Positions 1 to 9,022 of a DNA stretch of 64,000 bases are shown piece after piece. The position numbers were made by a program, and so were the translations under genes. The stretch is from Novosphingobium sp. FSW06-99. GTDB taxonomy: Bacteria > Pseudomonadota > Alphaproteobacteria > Sphingomonadales > Sphingomonadaceae. The DNA is taken from the NCBI RefSeq assembly GCF_001519065.1, contig NZ_KQ954262.1, positions 62,001-126,000 on the forward strand, in the 5' to 3' direction. The first letter of the stretch is position 1. Every line of letters begins with the position of its first letter. The notes beneath the pieces are model-generated. The model worked only from the letters and a program-made list of their open reading frames with translations. It searched no databases and had not been told where the DNA came from.

Positions 1-794
1 GCCCCCATCCCGTTCAGCATCAGCGTGTCTTCGGGATTGGTGGTGTTGCGCTGAAACCGGTAGGGGCTGGTGCCGTCCATGCGCTGTTCGGTGCGCAAGG
101 TGGCCACGATCACTTGCGCGGCGCGGTGCCATTCGCTGTCGAACGGCACCGTATCGCCCGTCGCACGCCAATAGCCATAGGCGAGCCGCACCGGATGGCA
201 CAGCGAATCGATTTCCCATTTCCGCTCGGCCACGCCGGGGCGCATCGCGGTGGCATCCTGCGCCACCCACCACAGCGGCGATTTGGCCGCATTGGGATCG
301 CGGCCAAAGGCATTGGCATAAGGATCGATCAGGATCGAGCGCGCATGCCGCCCGATCACCCCGCGAAACAGCCGTTGCAACGCCGGATCGCTGCGCGCGA
401 GATGGAGATAGCCCCACACTTGCGCCGAACTGTCGCGCAGCCACATCGCGGGAATGTCGCCGGTCAGCACGAACGTATCGGGCCGCCCGCCCATCGCCCC
501 CACCTCGACCGTGGTGTCGAGCGTGTTGGGATAGCAATTGGCAAACAGCCAGGCCAGTTCGGGATCGGCGATCTGCGCGGTCACCCGCGCGATTTCGGCC
601 TCTACCGCCGGGCTGACAAAGCGCCGGTCGCCCGGCGACGGACGTCGCGAGACGAATTCGGCCGCCTGCACGCGCGGCGCCGCCTGGGGCAGCGCGCCCA
701 GGCCCTCGGCCACGGCCAGCGCCACCGCGCCAGCCGTGCCAAGGCGTTTCAGAAACAGGCGACGATCATGAGGAACGGCAAGGGACAGGTTCAC
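1..794 (-). CDS. GH125 exo-alpha-mannosidase, 3' end cut by window edge
   Basis: This gene reads off the left edge, so only about 264 residues are visible. Two stretches are diagnostic for glycoside hydrolase family 125: a TGDIPAMWLRDSSAQVW block, whose family counterpart lines the active site, and a later KWEIDSLCHP block. Characterised family members are exo-alpha-1,6-mannosidases. The start is GTG at 794, overlapping the GH92 stop as GTGA. It is followed by a twin-arginine-like leader (DRRLFLKRLG then a short Ala/Val/Leu-rich stretch), so the product is probably exported folded by the Tat route. Coupling to GH92 points to joint trimming of alpha-mannosides or mannan side chains. The family call is firm; the exact linkage is inferred from the family. 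Confidence 0.85.
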   Translation of the reverse strand, partial: MNLSLAVPHDRRLFLKRLGTAGAVALAVAEGLGALPQAAPRVQAAEFVSRRPSPGDRRFVSPAVEAEIARVTAQIADPELAWLFANCYPNTLDTTVEVGAMGGRPDTFVLTGDIPAMWLRDSSAQVWGYLHLARSDPALQRLFRGVIGRHARSILIDPYANAFGRDPNAAKSPLWWVAQDATAMRPGVAERKWEIDSLCHPVRLAYGYWRATGDTVPFDSEWHRAAQVIVATLRTEQRMDGTSPYRFQRNTTNPEDTLMLNGMG

Positions 795-3157
795 GGCAAC
801 GCAATCGACTCGAAACGGGGTGGCCGGGACTCGGGCGCGCGCCCGAAATCCCGATTGGGATGGCTGCCCATTTCGAACACCAGATGGCCGCCGCGTGCAA
901 GCTCTGCGTGCGCAATCCAACTGCGATTCCAGACCCGGCCATTCCAGTGCACCCTTTGCACATAGATCGCATCGGGCCCCACCCCCGGCGCCTCGATCAC
1001 CAATCGTCCACCGCCGACCATGACTTCGGCACGCGGAAACAGCGGTGTGCCAAAGATCCAGATGCCGCTGACCGGATCGACCGGATAGATGCCGAGCGCG
1101 CTTAGCACATACCACGCGCTCATCTGGCCGCAGTCGTCATTGCCCGGCAAACCGGCGGGCGTGGCATTGTACAACGTGTCCATGATCGCCCTTACACGCG
1201 CCTGTGTCTTCCACGGCACGCCGCACCAGGCATAGAGATAGGCAACATGGTGGCTCGGCTCGTTGCCTTGCGCATATTGCCCGATCATGCCCGAAATGTC
1301 GGGCGGCGCATCGGGCAACAGCGTGCTGTCGGCGGCGAACAGCGCGTCGAGCCGCGCCTCGAACGCGGCATCGCCGCCCATCACCGCGATCATGCCGGGA
1401 ACATCGTGCTGCGCCAGAAACGTCGCCTGCCACGCGTTGCATTCGGTGAAATCGCGCCAGTGCCGGCTGTCATGCCCCAGCGCGCGCGGATCGAACGGTT
1501 CGGCAAAGGTGCCATCGCTCAGCCGGGGTCGCACAAAGCCGGTCTGCGGATCGTAGAGCGTGCGCCAGTTGTGCGACCGCGCGCGCAGTTTCGCGGCATC
1601 GTCATGCGCCCCTGCGGCATCGGCGATTACCGCCATGGCCCAGTCGTCGATGCCATATTCCAGCGTCTTGCTGGCGCTTTCGCGCACCGTATCGGCGGGA
1701 ATATAGCCCAGCCGGCGATAGGGTTCGAGGCCATGGCCATCATCGTCGAACGCCAGGCTGCGCACGATCGGCCACAACGCCGCGACATCGATGCCCTTCA
1801 CACCCTTTACCAGCGCCTCGGCAATCACCACCACAACATGCCAGCCGATCATGCAATGCGTTTCGATGCCCTGCAGCGGCCAGATCGGCAGACCGAACGG
1901 GCTTTCATGCGCCATCGTCACCAGATTGCGTACAAACTGCCCGCACCGTTCGGGATCGACCAGCGTCAGCAGCGGATGAAACGCGCGATAAGTGTCCCAC
2001 AGCGAATAGGCGCTGAAATTGCCGACCGCCTGCGTCGTGGAATGCACCGCACTGTCCATCCCGCGATAGCGCCCGTCGCTGTCGATGAACAGATTGGGGG
2101 CGATCGCGGTGTGGTAGAGCGCGCTGGCCATCGTGCCCTGTTGTTCCGCCGTGCCGCCGAACACCCGCACCCGTCCCAGTTGCGCGGTCCAGGTGCCGCG
2201 TGCCGCGCGGCGCACCTGGTCGAAATCCCAATCGGGCGCTTCGGCATCGAGATTGGCGATCGCGCCCGCCACATCGACGCCTGACAGCGCCACCTTGACC
2301 AGCACCGGCGCAGTGGCCGCATCGGGCAGCATGATCGCCAGTTTCAGCAGGGCACCGGCGATACCGCGCGTGCCGGCAGGCGCTTCGACATCGGCGTTGA
2401 AAAACCGCACCTGATCGAGCGCGCACGACACGCGCATGGCGAAATGGATCTGCCGCCCGTCGGCCCATTCGTGCACGTGACGGCTGCCGACGATCAGGTC
2501 GGGTCCGGCAATCTGCAACATCGCCTCCGTCACGTCGGTATCGCGCGCGGGATCATCGCGCAGGCTGATGGGATCGGGCGCGGGCCGCGCGCCATGCGTC
2601 AGATCGATCAGCAGATGGCCCGCCGCCGGAAAGCGATAGCGGTGCATACCGGTGCGCGCGGTCGCGGTCAGTTCGACAGCGATCCCGCTGTCTTTCAGGC
2701 GCACCGCGTAATAGCCGGGCTCGGCCCGTTCATCGGCGTGGTCGAACGCCTGGCGATAGCTGCCCTCTGGCCGTTCGCGCGTGCCGGGATCGAGCACCAG
2801 CGGCCCCGTGCGCGGCACCACCAGCACGTCCATCAGGTCGCTCGCCCCGGTGCCGCTCAGATGGTTGTGCGAAAATCCCATGATCGTGGCATCGTCATGG
2901 TGATAGCCCGAACAGGCATCCCAGCGCCCGGTGTCGGTATCGGGGCCAAGCTGGACCATGCCATAGGGCAGGCACGCGGCAGGCGTCGTGTGCCCATGCG
3001 CGCCGGTGCCGACCATCGGATCGACCAGCGCGACCGGATCATAATCGCCCGACGTACCCAGGATCGGCCCCATCGCCAGCCGTAGACCCGCCGCACGCGG
3101 GCTGACCAGCGCGAAAGTGGCCGATGCCTTGATCAAGTCTCGCCGCGAAAGTGCCAC
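791..3157 (-). CDS. GH92 calcium-dependent alpha-mannosidase, Tat-exported
   Basis: The protein is 788 residues, normal for GH92. The N-terminal domain carries VDPMVGTGAHGHTTPAACLPYG and HNHLSGTG. The C-terminal catalytic domain carries GNEPSHH, with the family's probable general acid Glu, and GNDDCGQMSAWYVLSALG, with the paired Asp of the catalytic base. GH92 enzymes are inverting exo-alpha-mannosidases that need calcium. I chose the GTG at 3157 because GGAGAAA precedes it and it begins a compact twin-arginine leader (LSRRDLIKASATFAL); an upstream in-frame ATG at 3283 would add 42 residues with no export character. The gene overlaps GH125 by four bases, and lies about 110 bases downstream of a LysR gene on the same strand. 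Confidence 0.92.
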   Translation of the reverse strand: MALSRRDLIKASATFALVSPRAAGLRLAMGPILGTSGDYDPVALVDPMVGTGAHGHTTPAACLPYGMVQLGPDTDTGRWDACSGYHHDDATIMGFSHNHLSGTGASDLMDVLVVPRTGPLVLDPGTRERPEGSYRQAFDHADERAEPGYYAVRLKDSGIAVELTATARTGMHRYRFPAAGHLLIDLTHGARPAPDPISLRDDPARDTDVTEAMLQIAGPDLIVGSRHVHEWADGRQIHFAMRVSCALDQVRFFNADVEAPAGTRGIAGALLKLAIMLPDAATAPVLVKVALSGVDVAGAIANLDAEAPDWDFDQVRRAARGTWTAQLGRVRVFGGTAEQQGTMASALYHTAIAPNLFIDSDGRYRGMDSAVHSTTQAVGNFSAYSLWDTYRAFHPLLTLVDPERCGQFVRNLVTMAHESPFGLPIWPLQGIETHCMIGWHVVVVIAEALVKGVKGIDVAALWPIVRSLAFDDDGHGLEPYRRLGYIPADTVRESASKTLEYGIDDWAMAVIADAAGAHDDAAKLRARSHNWRTLYDPQTGFVRPRLSDGTFAEPFDPRALGHDSRHWRDFTECNAWQATFLAQHDVPGMIAVMGGDAAFEARLDALFAADSTLLPDAPPDISGMIGQYAQGNEPSHHVAYLYAWCGVPWKTQARVRAIMDTLYNATPAGLPGNDDCGQMSAWYVLSALGIYPVDPVSGIWIFGTPLFPRAEVMVGGGRLVIEAPGVGPDAIYVQRVHWNGRVWNRSWIAHAELARGGHLVFEMGSHPNRDFGRAPESRPPRFESIALP

Positions 3158-3266
3158 GTGCGATTTCTCCGGTCTGTCCGCACCAAAAGGGGTTGCGAAA
3201 GCGGCCCGATCATACCGCGCGAGCTCTGGCGGGAATCCCGCACGGCACGATCCGGTTCGCTGCGCA

Positions 3267-4148
3267 TCATACGATTGCTGCACTTTTTACCACGTTAAGA
3301 CGTGCAGCAATTGTGCGCAAAATGTCGCGGGATGCGATATCTGCGGCGAAATCTGCATCGCACAGCAGCCCGATCGTGCGGTGAAAGGCATAGCCCGCCA
3401 CATCGATCGGCACGGTCCCGGCAATCGCCAGCGACACCGGCGCGGTGGTGATCCCCAGCCCCGCCGCGACCATCGCCAGACACCGTTCGTCGCTGTCGCT
3501 GCGCAAGGCAAAGCGCGGCCGCACCCCGGCGGCCGTGAAAAAACGGCTGGTGTCGTCGAGCACTTCGCAGGCGCGCCGCGCGATCATGATTTCGCTGGCC
3601 AGATCTTCCGGCGCGACTTGCCCTGCGCCCGCCAGCCGATGCGTGGCAGGCACCATCATGCGATAGGCCTCGTCCCACAAAGGGTGCGCGACCATGCCCT
3701 GTTCCTTGTCGCGCAACAGCGTCAGCGCACAGGCGATCCGCCCGCTGGCCAGCGCCCCGCGCAATTCGTGATCGGTGCCCTCGATCAGTTCGACACCGAA
3801 GGCATCGCGCAATGGTTCGACCACCGCGCGCAGATCGCGCGCCGCCACCGTGCGCAACGTGCCAAGCCGCAGCGTCGGCCAGTCGGGCATGGTGCCCCGG
3901 CCAAAGCTGTCGGCGGCGCGAAACCCGCGCTCCAGATCGCGCGCGATGGTCAGAAACGCGCCGCCCGCCTCGGTCAGGCGGATATGGCGGCGGTTGCGCA
4001 CGAACAAACGCGTGCCGACCAGCCGTTCCAGTTCGGCAATCCCCGCCGACAGCGATGGCTGGGTAATATGCAGACGTGCCGCCGCCTGGACGAAACTGCC
4101 CGCGTCGGCAACGCCAAGGAACTGGCGGATGTGATGGCGCTTTATCAT
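3267..4148 (-). CDS. LysR-family transcriptional regulator
   Basis: This is a 293-residue protein with a typical LysR layout: an N-terminal winged helix-turn-helix (roughly residues 1-60, including ADAGSFVQAAARLHITQPSLSAGIAELE) followed by an effector-binding domain. It is divergent from liuA across a 91-base gap and colinear with the GH92-GH125 pair, so it could control either side. A T-N11-A inverted repeat overlaps its own start codon, as expected for autorepression with divergent activation. The effector cannot be read from sequence; an acyl-CoA or branched-chain acid would fit control of the liu genes. Confidence 0.85.
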   Translation of the reverse strand: MIKRHHIRQFLGVADAGSFVQAAARLHITQPSLSAGIAELERLVGTRLFVRNRRHIRLTEAGGAFLTIARDLERGFRAADSFGRGTMPDWPTLRLGTLRTVAARDLRAVVEPLRDAFGVELIEGTDHELRGALASGRIACALTLLRDKEQGMVAHPLWDEAYRMMVPATHRLAGAGQVAPEDLASEIMIARRACEVLDDTSRFFTAAGVRPRFALRSDSDERCLAMVAAGLGITTAPVSLAIAGTVPIDVAGYAFHRTIGLLCDADFAADIASRDILRTIAARLNVVKSAAIV

Positions 4149-4161
4149 AGATAGAACCTAT
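4147..4161. promoter_or_regulatory. Putative LysR box overlapping the LysR start
   Basis: ATAG and CTAT arms are separated by 7 bases, giving the T-N11-A spacing typical of LysR binding sites. It lies in the divergent LysR/liuA gap and overlaps the regulator's ATG. Seen by eye only; binding is inferred. Confidence 0.4.
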
Positions 4162-4239
4162 ATGAAGACGCGCCCAATTTCAATTTCCCGCCCATCGCCG
4201 CATGCGGTAAACAGGCGCCAACAATCATCAGAGGATGCC

Positions 4240-5406
4240 ATGCGCGCGACACCCGACTTCGATTTCGGCTTGTCCGAACAGACCGTGATGCTGCGCGACA
4301 GCGTTGCGCGCTTTGCCGATGACCGGATCGCGCCGATCGCCGCCGCGATCGATGCGCAAGACCGTTTCCCGCGCGAGATCTGGCCCGAAATGGGCGCGCT
4401 TGGGCTGCATGGCCTGACCGTGGAAGAAGCCGATGGCGGGCTGGGCCTGGGCTATCTCGACCATGTCGTTGCGGTTGAGGAAGTCAGCCGCGCCAGCGCC
4501 AGCGTGGGGCTGTCCTATGGCGCGCACTCGAACCTTTGCATCAACCAGATCCGCCGCTGGGGCACGCCTGAACAAAAGGCGAAATACCTGCCCGCGCTGA
4601 TCAGCGGCGATCATGTCGGCGCGCTGGCAATGTCCGAGGCGGGCGCCGGCAGCGACGTGGTGGGCATGAAACTGCGCGCCGAGGCGGTGCCCGGCGGATA
4701 CCGGCTGAACGGCACCAAATACTGGATCACCAACGGATCAGAGGCTGACACGCTGGTGGTCTATGCCAAGACCGCGCCCGAGGGCGGGTCGCGCGGGATC
4801 ACCGCGTTCCTGATCGAAAAGGGCTTTGCCGGGTTTTCGATCGGGCAAAAGATCGACAAGCTGGGCATGCGCGGATCGCCCACGGCCGAGCTGGTGTTCG
4901 ACGACTGCTTCGTGCCCGAAGATGCGGTGATGGGCCCGCTGCACGGCGGGGTCGGCGTGTTGATGAGCGGGCTCGACTATGAACGCGTGGTGCTGTCGGG
5001 TATCCAGTTGGGGATCATCCAGGCCTGTCTCGACACGGTGATCCCCTATGTGCGCGACCGGCGCCAGTTCGGCCAGCCGATCGGATCGTTCCAGTTGATG
5101 CAGGCCAAGATCGCCGACATGTATGTCGCGCTGCAATCGGCGCGCGCCTATGTCTATGCGGTCGCCGCCGCCTGCGACAAGGGACAGACCACACGGTTCG
5201 ACGCGGCGGGCGCAATCCTGCTGGCGAGCGAAAACGCCTTTCGCGCGGCAGGCGAAGCGGTGCAGGCGCTGGGCGGCGCGGGCTATACCAAAGACTGGCC
5301 CGTTGAACGGTATCTGCGCGATGCCAAACTGCTCGACATCGGCGCCGGGACCAACGAGATCCGCCGCATGCTGATCGGCCGCGAGCTGATCGGAGCCAGA
5401 GGATGA
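4240..5406 (+). CDS. liuA: Isovaleryl-CoA dehydrogenase
   Basis: The 388-residue protein is a standard acyl-CoA dehydrogenase: an N-terminal helical domain, a middle beta domain with AMSEAGAGSDV and WITNGS, and a C-terminal domain with RRQFGQPIGSFQLMQ and the end signature YLRDAKLLDIGAGTNEIRRMLIGREL. It would oxidise isovaleryl-CoA to 3-methylcrotonyl-CoA, passing electrons to ETF. Its substrate is assigned from the adjoining methylcrotonyl-CoA carboxylase genes. The ATG at 4240 has GAGG five bases upstream and begins MRATPDFDFGL; an upstream in-frame ATG at 4162 would add 26 non-conserved residues. It is the first gene of the liu operon, divergent from a LysR gene. Confidence 0.92.
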   Translation: MRATPDFDFGLSEQTVMLRDSVARFADDRIAPIAAAIDAQDRFPREIWPEMGALGLHGLTVEEADGGLGLGYLDHVVAVEEVSRASASVGLSYGAHSNLCINQIRRWGTPEQKAKYLPALISGDHVGALAMSEAGAGSDVVGMKLRAEAVPGGYRLNGTKYWITNGSEADTLVVYAKTAPEGGSRGITAFLIEKGFAGFSIGQKIDKLGMRGSPTAELVFDDCFVPEDAVMGPLHGGVGVLMSGLDYERVVLSGIQLGIIQACLDTVIPYVRDRRQFGQPIGSFQLMQAKIADMYVALQSARAYVYAVAAACDKGQTTRFDAAGAILLASENAFRAAGEAVQALGGAGYTKDWPVERYLRDAKLLDIGAGTNEIRRMLIGRELIGARG

Positions 5407-5418
5407 CCCAGCCCCTGA

Positions 5419-5560
5419 AATCCTCCCCGAAATGGGGAGGGGGACCGCGCGAAGCGTGGTGGAGGGGCTTGGCCCCAAGCGCCCACATCCGCAATGTTGC
5501 ACCCGGCGGCACGCCCCCTCCACCAGCTTCGCTGGTCCCCCTCCCCATTTCGGGGAGGAT
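5419..5560. repeat. Composite palindromic repeat (REP-like) inside the liu operon
   Basis: Two arms of about 48-50 bases (5419-5468 and 5513-5560) are near-perfect inverted copies, separated by about 44 bases. Each arm contains its own small hairpin, CTCCCC/GGGGAG around GAAAT, and a second around GAAGC or CTTCG. The spacer holds another short palindrome (GCTTGG/CCAAGC). Related arms occur at 34956-35138, and a minimal form lies at 46212-46238. The outer end, GGGGAGGA at 5552-5559, sits 7 bases before the liuB GTG start and looks like its Shine-Dalgarno sequence. Confidence 0.85.
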
Positions 5561-5566
5561 GTTTGC

Positions 5567-7168
5567 GTGACGGCGCCCGTCATCTCCACCACGCTCGATC
5601 GCGCGAGCCCCGAGGCGCAGGCCCTTGAGGCGTACAATCGCGCGCTGGCGGCCGACTTGCGCACGCATGTCGCCCGCGTCGCGCAAGGCGGCGGCGCAAA
5701 GGCGCGCGACCGGCACACCGCGCGGGGCAAACTGTTGCCGCGTGAACGTGTCGAGCGCCTGCTCGATCCCGGCACGCCGTTTCTCGAACTGGCGCAATTG
5801 GCCGCAAACGGTCTCTATGACGACGAAGTGCCCGGTGCCGGGCTGATCACCGGCATCGGGCGCGTGGCGGGGCGTCAGGTGATGATCGTGGCCAACGACG
5901 CCACGGTCAAGGGCGGCACGTATTACCCGATGACCGTCAAGAAGCACTTGCGCGCGCAGGCCGTGGCCGCCGAAAACCGCCTGCCCTGCCTCTATCTGGT
6001 CGATTCAGGCGGGGCCAACCTGCCGCATCAGGCCGAAGTGTTCCCCGACCGCGAGCATTTCGGGCGGATCTTCTTCAACCAGGCGCAGATGTCGGCGCAA
6101 GGGATTGCCCAGATCGCCTGCGTGATGGGCAGTTGCACGGCCGGCGGCGCCTATGTGCCCGCAATGAGCGACGAGACGGTGATCGTGCGCCAGCAGGGCA
6201 CCATCTTTCTGGCCGGGCCGCCGCTGGTCAAGGCCGCGACGGGCGAGGATATCAGTGCCGAAGACCTGGGCGGCGGCGATCTGCACGCGCGCAAATCGGG
6301 GGTGGCCGATCATCTGGCCGCCAGCGACGACCACGCCATCGCGATCCTGCGCGATATCGTCAGCACTTTGCCCCCGCCGCAGACCGCACCGGTCAACCGC
6401 CGCGCGCCGGCCGATCCGTTATACCCCGCCGACGATCTCTACAGCCTGATCCCCGCCGACGTGCGTGCGCCCTATGACGTGCGCGAAGTGATCGCGCGGA
6501 TTGTCGACGGCAGTGAATTTCACGAATTCAAGCCACTCTATGGCACCACGCTGGTCACCGGGTTTGCCCATGTCCACGGCATGCCGGTGGCGATCCTGGC
6601 CAACAACGGGGTGCTGTTTTCCGAAAGCGCGACCAAGGGCGCGCATTTCATCGAACTGGCCTGTCAGCGGCGCATCCCGTTGCTGTTCCTGCAAAACATC
6701 ACCGGTTTCATGGTCGGCGGCAAGTACGAGGCCGAAGGGATCGCGCGCCATGGCGCAAAGCTGGTGACGGCGGTTGCCACCGCCAGCGTGCCCAAGATCA
6801 CCGTACTGATCGGCGGGTCGTTCGGTGCGGGCAATTACGGCATGTGCGGCCGCGCCTATGACCCGCGTTTCCTGTTCACCTGGCCCAATGCGCGCATTTC
6901 GGTGATGGGCGGCGAACAGGCGGCCAGCGTGCTCGCCACCGTGCATCGCGATGCCGCAACGTGGAGCGCCGAACAAGCCGAAGCGTTCAAGGCGCCGATC
7001 CGCGACCGGTTCGAGGCCGAGGGTAGCCCTTATTTCGCCACCGCGCGGCTGTGGGACGATGGCATCATCGACCCGGTGCAGACCCGCGATGTGGTTGGCC
7101 TGTCGCTCGCCGCCGCACTGGAGGCCCCCTTCCCCGATCAGGCACGCTTTGGCGTGTTCAGGATGTAA
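5567..7168 (+). CDS. liuB: Methylcrotonyl-CoA carboxylase, carboxyltransferase (beta) subunit
   Basis: The 533-residue protein matches the usual length for the beta subunit of methylcrotonyl-CoA carboxylase. It has the crotonase-like carboxyltransferase halves, with ARGKLLPRERVERLLDPGTPFLELAQ near the N-terminus, MGSCTAGGAYVPAMSDE in the first half, and IGGSFGAGNYGMCGRAYDPRFLFTWPNARISVMGGEQAA in the second. It transfers the carboxyl group from biotin to 3-methylcrotonyl-CoA. The GTG at 5567 is the best start, because extension upstream translates through the palindromic repeat. It is followed three bases later by liuD. Confidence 0.93.
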   Translation: MTAPVISTTLDRASPEAQALEAYNRALAADLRTHVARVAQGGGAKARDRHTARGKLLPRERVERLLDPGTPFLELAQLAANGLYDDEVPGAGLITGIGRVAGRQVMIVANDATVKGGTYYPMTVKKHLRAQAVAAENRLPCLYLVDSGGANLPHQAEVFPDREHFGRIFFNQAQMSAQGIAQIACVMGSCTAGGAYVPAMSDETVIVRQQGTIFLAGPPLVKAATGEDISAEDLGGGDLHARKSGVADHLAASDDHAIAILRDIVSTLPPPQTAPVNRRAPADPLYPADDLYSLIPADVRAPYDVREVIARIVDGSEFHEFKPLYGTTLVTGFAHVHGMPVAILANNGVLFSESATKGAHFIELACQRRIPLLFLQNITGFMVGGKYEAEGIARHGAKLVTAVATASVPKITVLIGGSFGAGNYGMCGRAYDPRFLFTWPNARISVMGGEQAASVLATVHRDAATWSAEQAEAFKAPIRDRFEAEGSPYFATARLWDDGIIDPVQTRDVVGLSLAAALEAPFPDQARFGVFRM

Positions 7169-7171
7169 CCG

Positions 7172-9022
7172 ATGATCCGCTCGCTGCTTGTCGCCAATCG
7201 CGGCGAAATCGCCTGCCGCATCATCCGCACCGCGCGGGCCATGGGCATCCACACGGTCGCGGTCTATTCCGACGCCGATTCCGGCGCGCTGCATGTGCGC
7301 ATGGCCGACGCGGCACTGGCGATCGGCCCGGCACCGGTGCGCGAATCCTATCTGGTGGGCGCGCGCATCATCGCCGCCGCGCTGGAAACGGGGGCAGAGG
7401 CGATCCACCCCGGCTATGGTTTCCTGTCGGAAAACGCCGCCTTTGCGCAAAGCGTGATCGATGCAGGGTTGGTGTGGGTCGGGCCCGATCCCGCCAGCAT
7501 CACCGCGATGGGGCTGAAAGACGCGGCCAAGCGTCTGATGGCCGAAGCGGGCGTGCCGGTCACGCCGGGCTATCTGGGCGAAAACCAGGACGCCGACCAT
7601 CTGGCAGAACAAGCCGCGCAAATCGGTTATCCGGTGCTGATCAAGGCGGTGGCGGGCGGCGGCGGCAAGGGCATGCGGCTGGTCGAGGCACCTGGGGACT
7701 TTGCCGAGGCGCTCGCCTCGTGCCAGCGCGAGGCCGCTGCATCGTTCGGCAATGCCCATGTGCTGATCGAGAAATATATCCTGTCGCCCCGGCATATCGA
7801 GGTGCAGGTGTTCGGCGATACCCACGGCAATGTGGTGCACTTGTTCGAACGCGACTGTTCGCTGCAACGCCGTCACCAGAAAGTGATCGAGGAAGCCCCT
7901 GCCCCCGGTATGGATCTTGCCACGCGGGCCGCGCTGTGTGCCGCGGCGGTGCGCGCGGCAAAGGCAGTGAACTATCGCGGCGCGGGCACGATCGAATTCA
8001 TCGCCGATGGATCCGGCGCGCTGAATGCCGATCGCATCTGGTTCATGGAAATGAACACCCGGCTGCAAGTCGAACACCCGGTGACCGAGGCGATTACCGG
8101 CATCGATCTGGTGGAATGGCAATTGCGCGTGGCCAGCGGCGAGCCGCTGCCGCTGATGCAGAATGCCATCACCATGGCCGGTCATGCGGTCGAGGCGCGG
8201 CTCTATGCCGAAGATCCCGCAGCGGGGTTCCTGCCCAGTGTGGGGCGGCTCGATCATTTCCGCCTGCCGCAGACGGGCCGGATCGACAGTGGGGTGGAAC
8301 AGGGCGACAGCATCAGCCCGTTCTATGACCCGATGATGGCCAAGCTGATCCATCACGCGCCCACGCGGAGCGAAGCCCTGGCGGGTTTGGCCGGGATGGC
8401 GCGCGCGGTCGAATGCTGGCCCGTGCGCACCAATGCAAGTTTTGTCGCGCACGCGCTGTGCGACGACGATGTCGTGGCCGGACGGCTCGACACCGGACTG
8501 GTCGGGCGGCGCGGCGATGCATGGGCGGCGCGACCCGCGCCCGGCGCGGCGCTGTTGCAGGCGGTCGCGCGGCATCTGGTCGGGCCGCTGCCCGCGCTGA
8601 CCGGCTGGCGCCTCAATGCCGCCCCCGTGCCAGTGGTGATGCGACTTGATGATGGCGAAATCGTCCATGCCGTGACGCTCGACGGGCCCGCCGCCGGATC
8701 GATCGAACCAGCGCCGCGCGGCGTTCTGGCCAGCGAAGCGGGCACAACCTGGCTGATCCGCCCGTGGCGTCCTGCCGGGGCCGAGGCTGCCGAAGGCGCG
8801 GGCGCGCTGCATGCGCCGATGCCCGGACTGGTGACGGCGGTGATGGTGGCCGTGGGCGAGCGTGTCGCCAAAGGCCAGACGCTGCTGACGCTCGAAGCGA
8901 TGAAGATGGAACAGGCGATCAAGAGCCCGCTCGACGGTCTGGTCGCCGAATTGCCGGTGACGGCGGGGCAACAAGTTGGTGCCGAGGCGCTGCTGGTGCG
9001 CGTGGAAAAGGATCAGGACTGA
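7172..9022 (+). CDS. liuD: Methylcrotonyl-CoA carboxylase, biotin carboxylase (alpha) subunit
   Basis: This 616-residue protein has the biotin-carboxylase domain (ANRGEIACRIIRTA at the start, the glycine-rich ATP-grasp loop GGGGKGMR, and FMEMNTRLQVEHPVTE), a linker domain, and a C-terminal biotin carrier domain with the EAMKMEQ motif whose lysine is biotinylated. It is slightly shorter than many alpha subunits, mostly in the linker. It carboxylates biotin with bicarbonate and ATP and works with liuB to make 3-methylglutaconyl-CoA. A propionyl-CoA role is possible for the family, but the isovaleryl-CoA dehydrogenase context favours leucine breakdown. Confidence 0.92.
   Translation: MIRSLLVANRGEIACRIIRTARAMGIHTVAVYSDADSGALHVRMADAALAIGPAPVRESYLVGARIIAAALETGAEAIHPGYGFLSENAAFAQSVIDAGLVWVGPDPASITAMGLKDAAKRLMAEAGVPVTPGYLGENQDADHLAEQAAQIGYPVLIKAVAGGGGKGMRLVEAPGDFAEALASCQREAAASFGNAHVLIEKYILSPRHIEVQVFGDTHGNVVHLFERDCSLQRRHQKVIEEAPAPGMDLATRAALCAAAVRAAKAVNYRGAGTIEFIADGSGALNADRIWFMEMNTRLQVEHPVTEAITGIDLVEWQLRVASGEPLPLMQNAITMAGHAVEARLYAEDPAAGFLPSVGRLDHFRLPQTGRIDSGVEQGDSISPFYDPMMAKLIHHAPTRSEALAGLAGMARAVECWPVRTNASFVAHALCDDDVVAGRLDTGLVGRRGDAWAARPAPGAALLQAVARHLVGPLPALTGWRLNAAPVPVVMRLDDGEIVHAVTLDGPAAGSIEPAPRGVLASEAGTTWLIRPWRPAGAEAAEGAGALHAPMPGLVTAVMVAVGERVAKGQTLLTLEAMKMEQAIKSPLDGLVAELPVTAGQQVGAEALLVRVEKDQD

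Noticed and set aside
5432..5566. A 45-residue N-terminal extension of LiuB
   Set aside because: It translates the palindromic repeat and resembles no carboxyltransferase; the GTG at 5567 has a good ribosome site.
6419..8974. An 851-codon open frame on the minus strand across liuB and liuD
   Set aside because: It is antisense to two clearly homologous genes, and its translation is His/Arg/Gln-rich low-information sequence typical of the opposite strand of high-GC genes.
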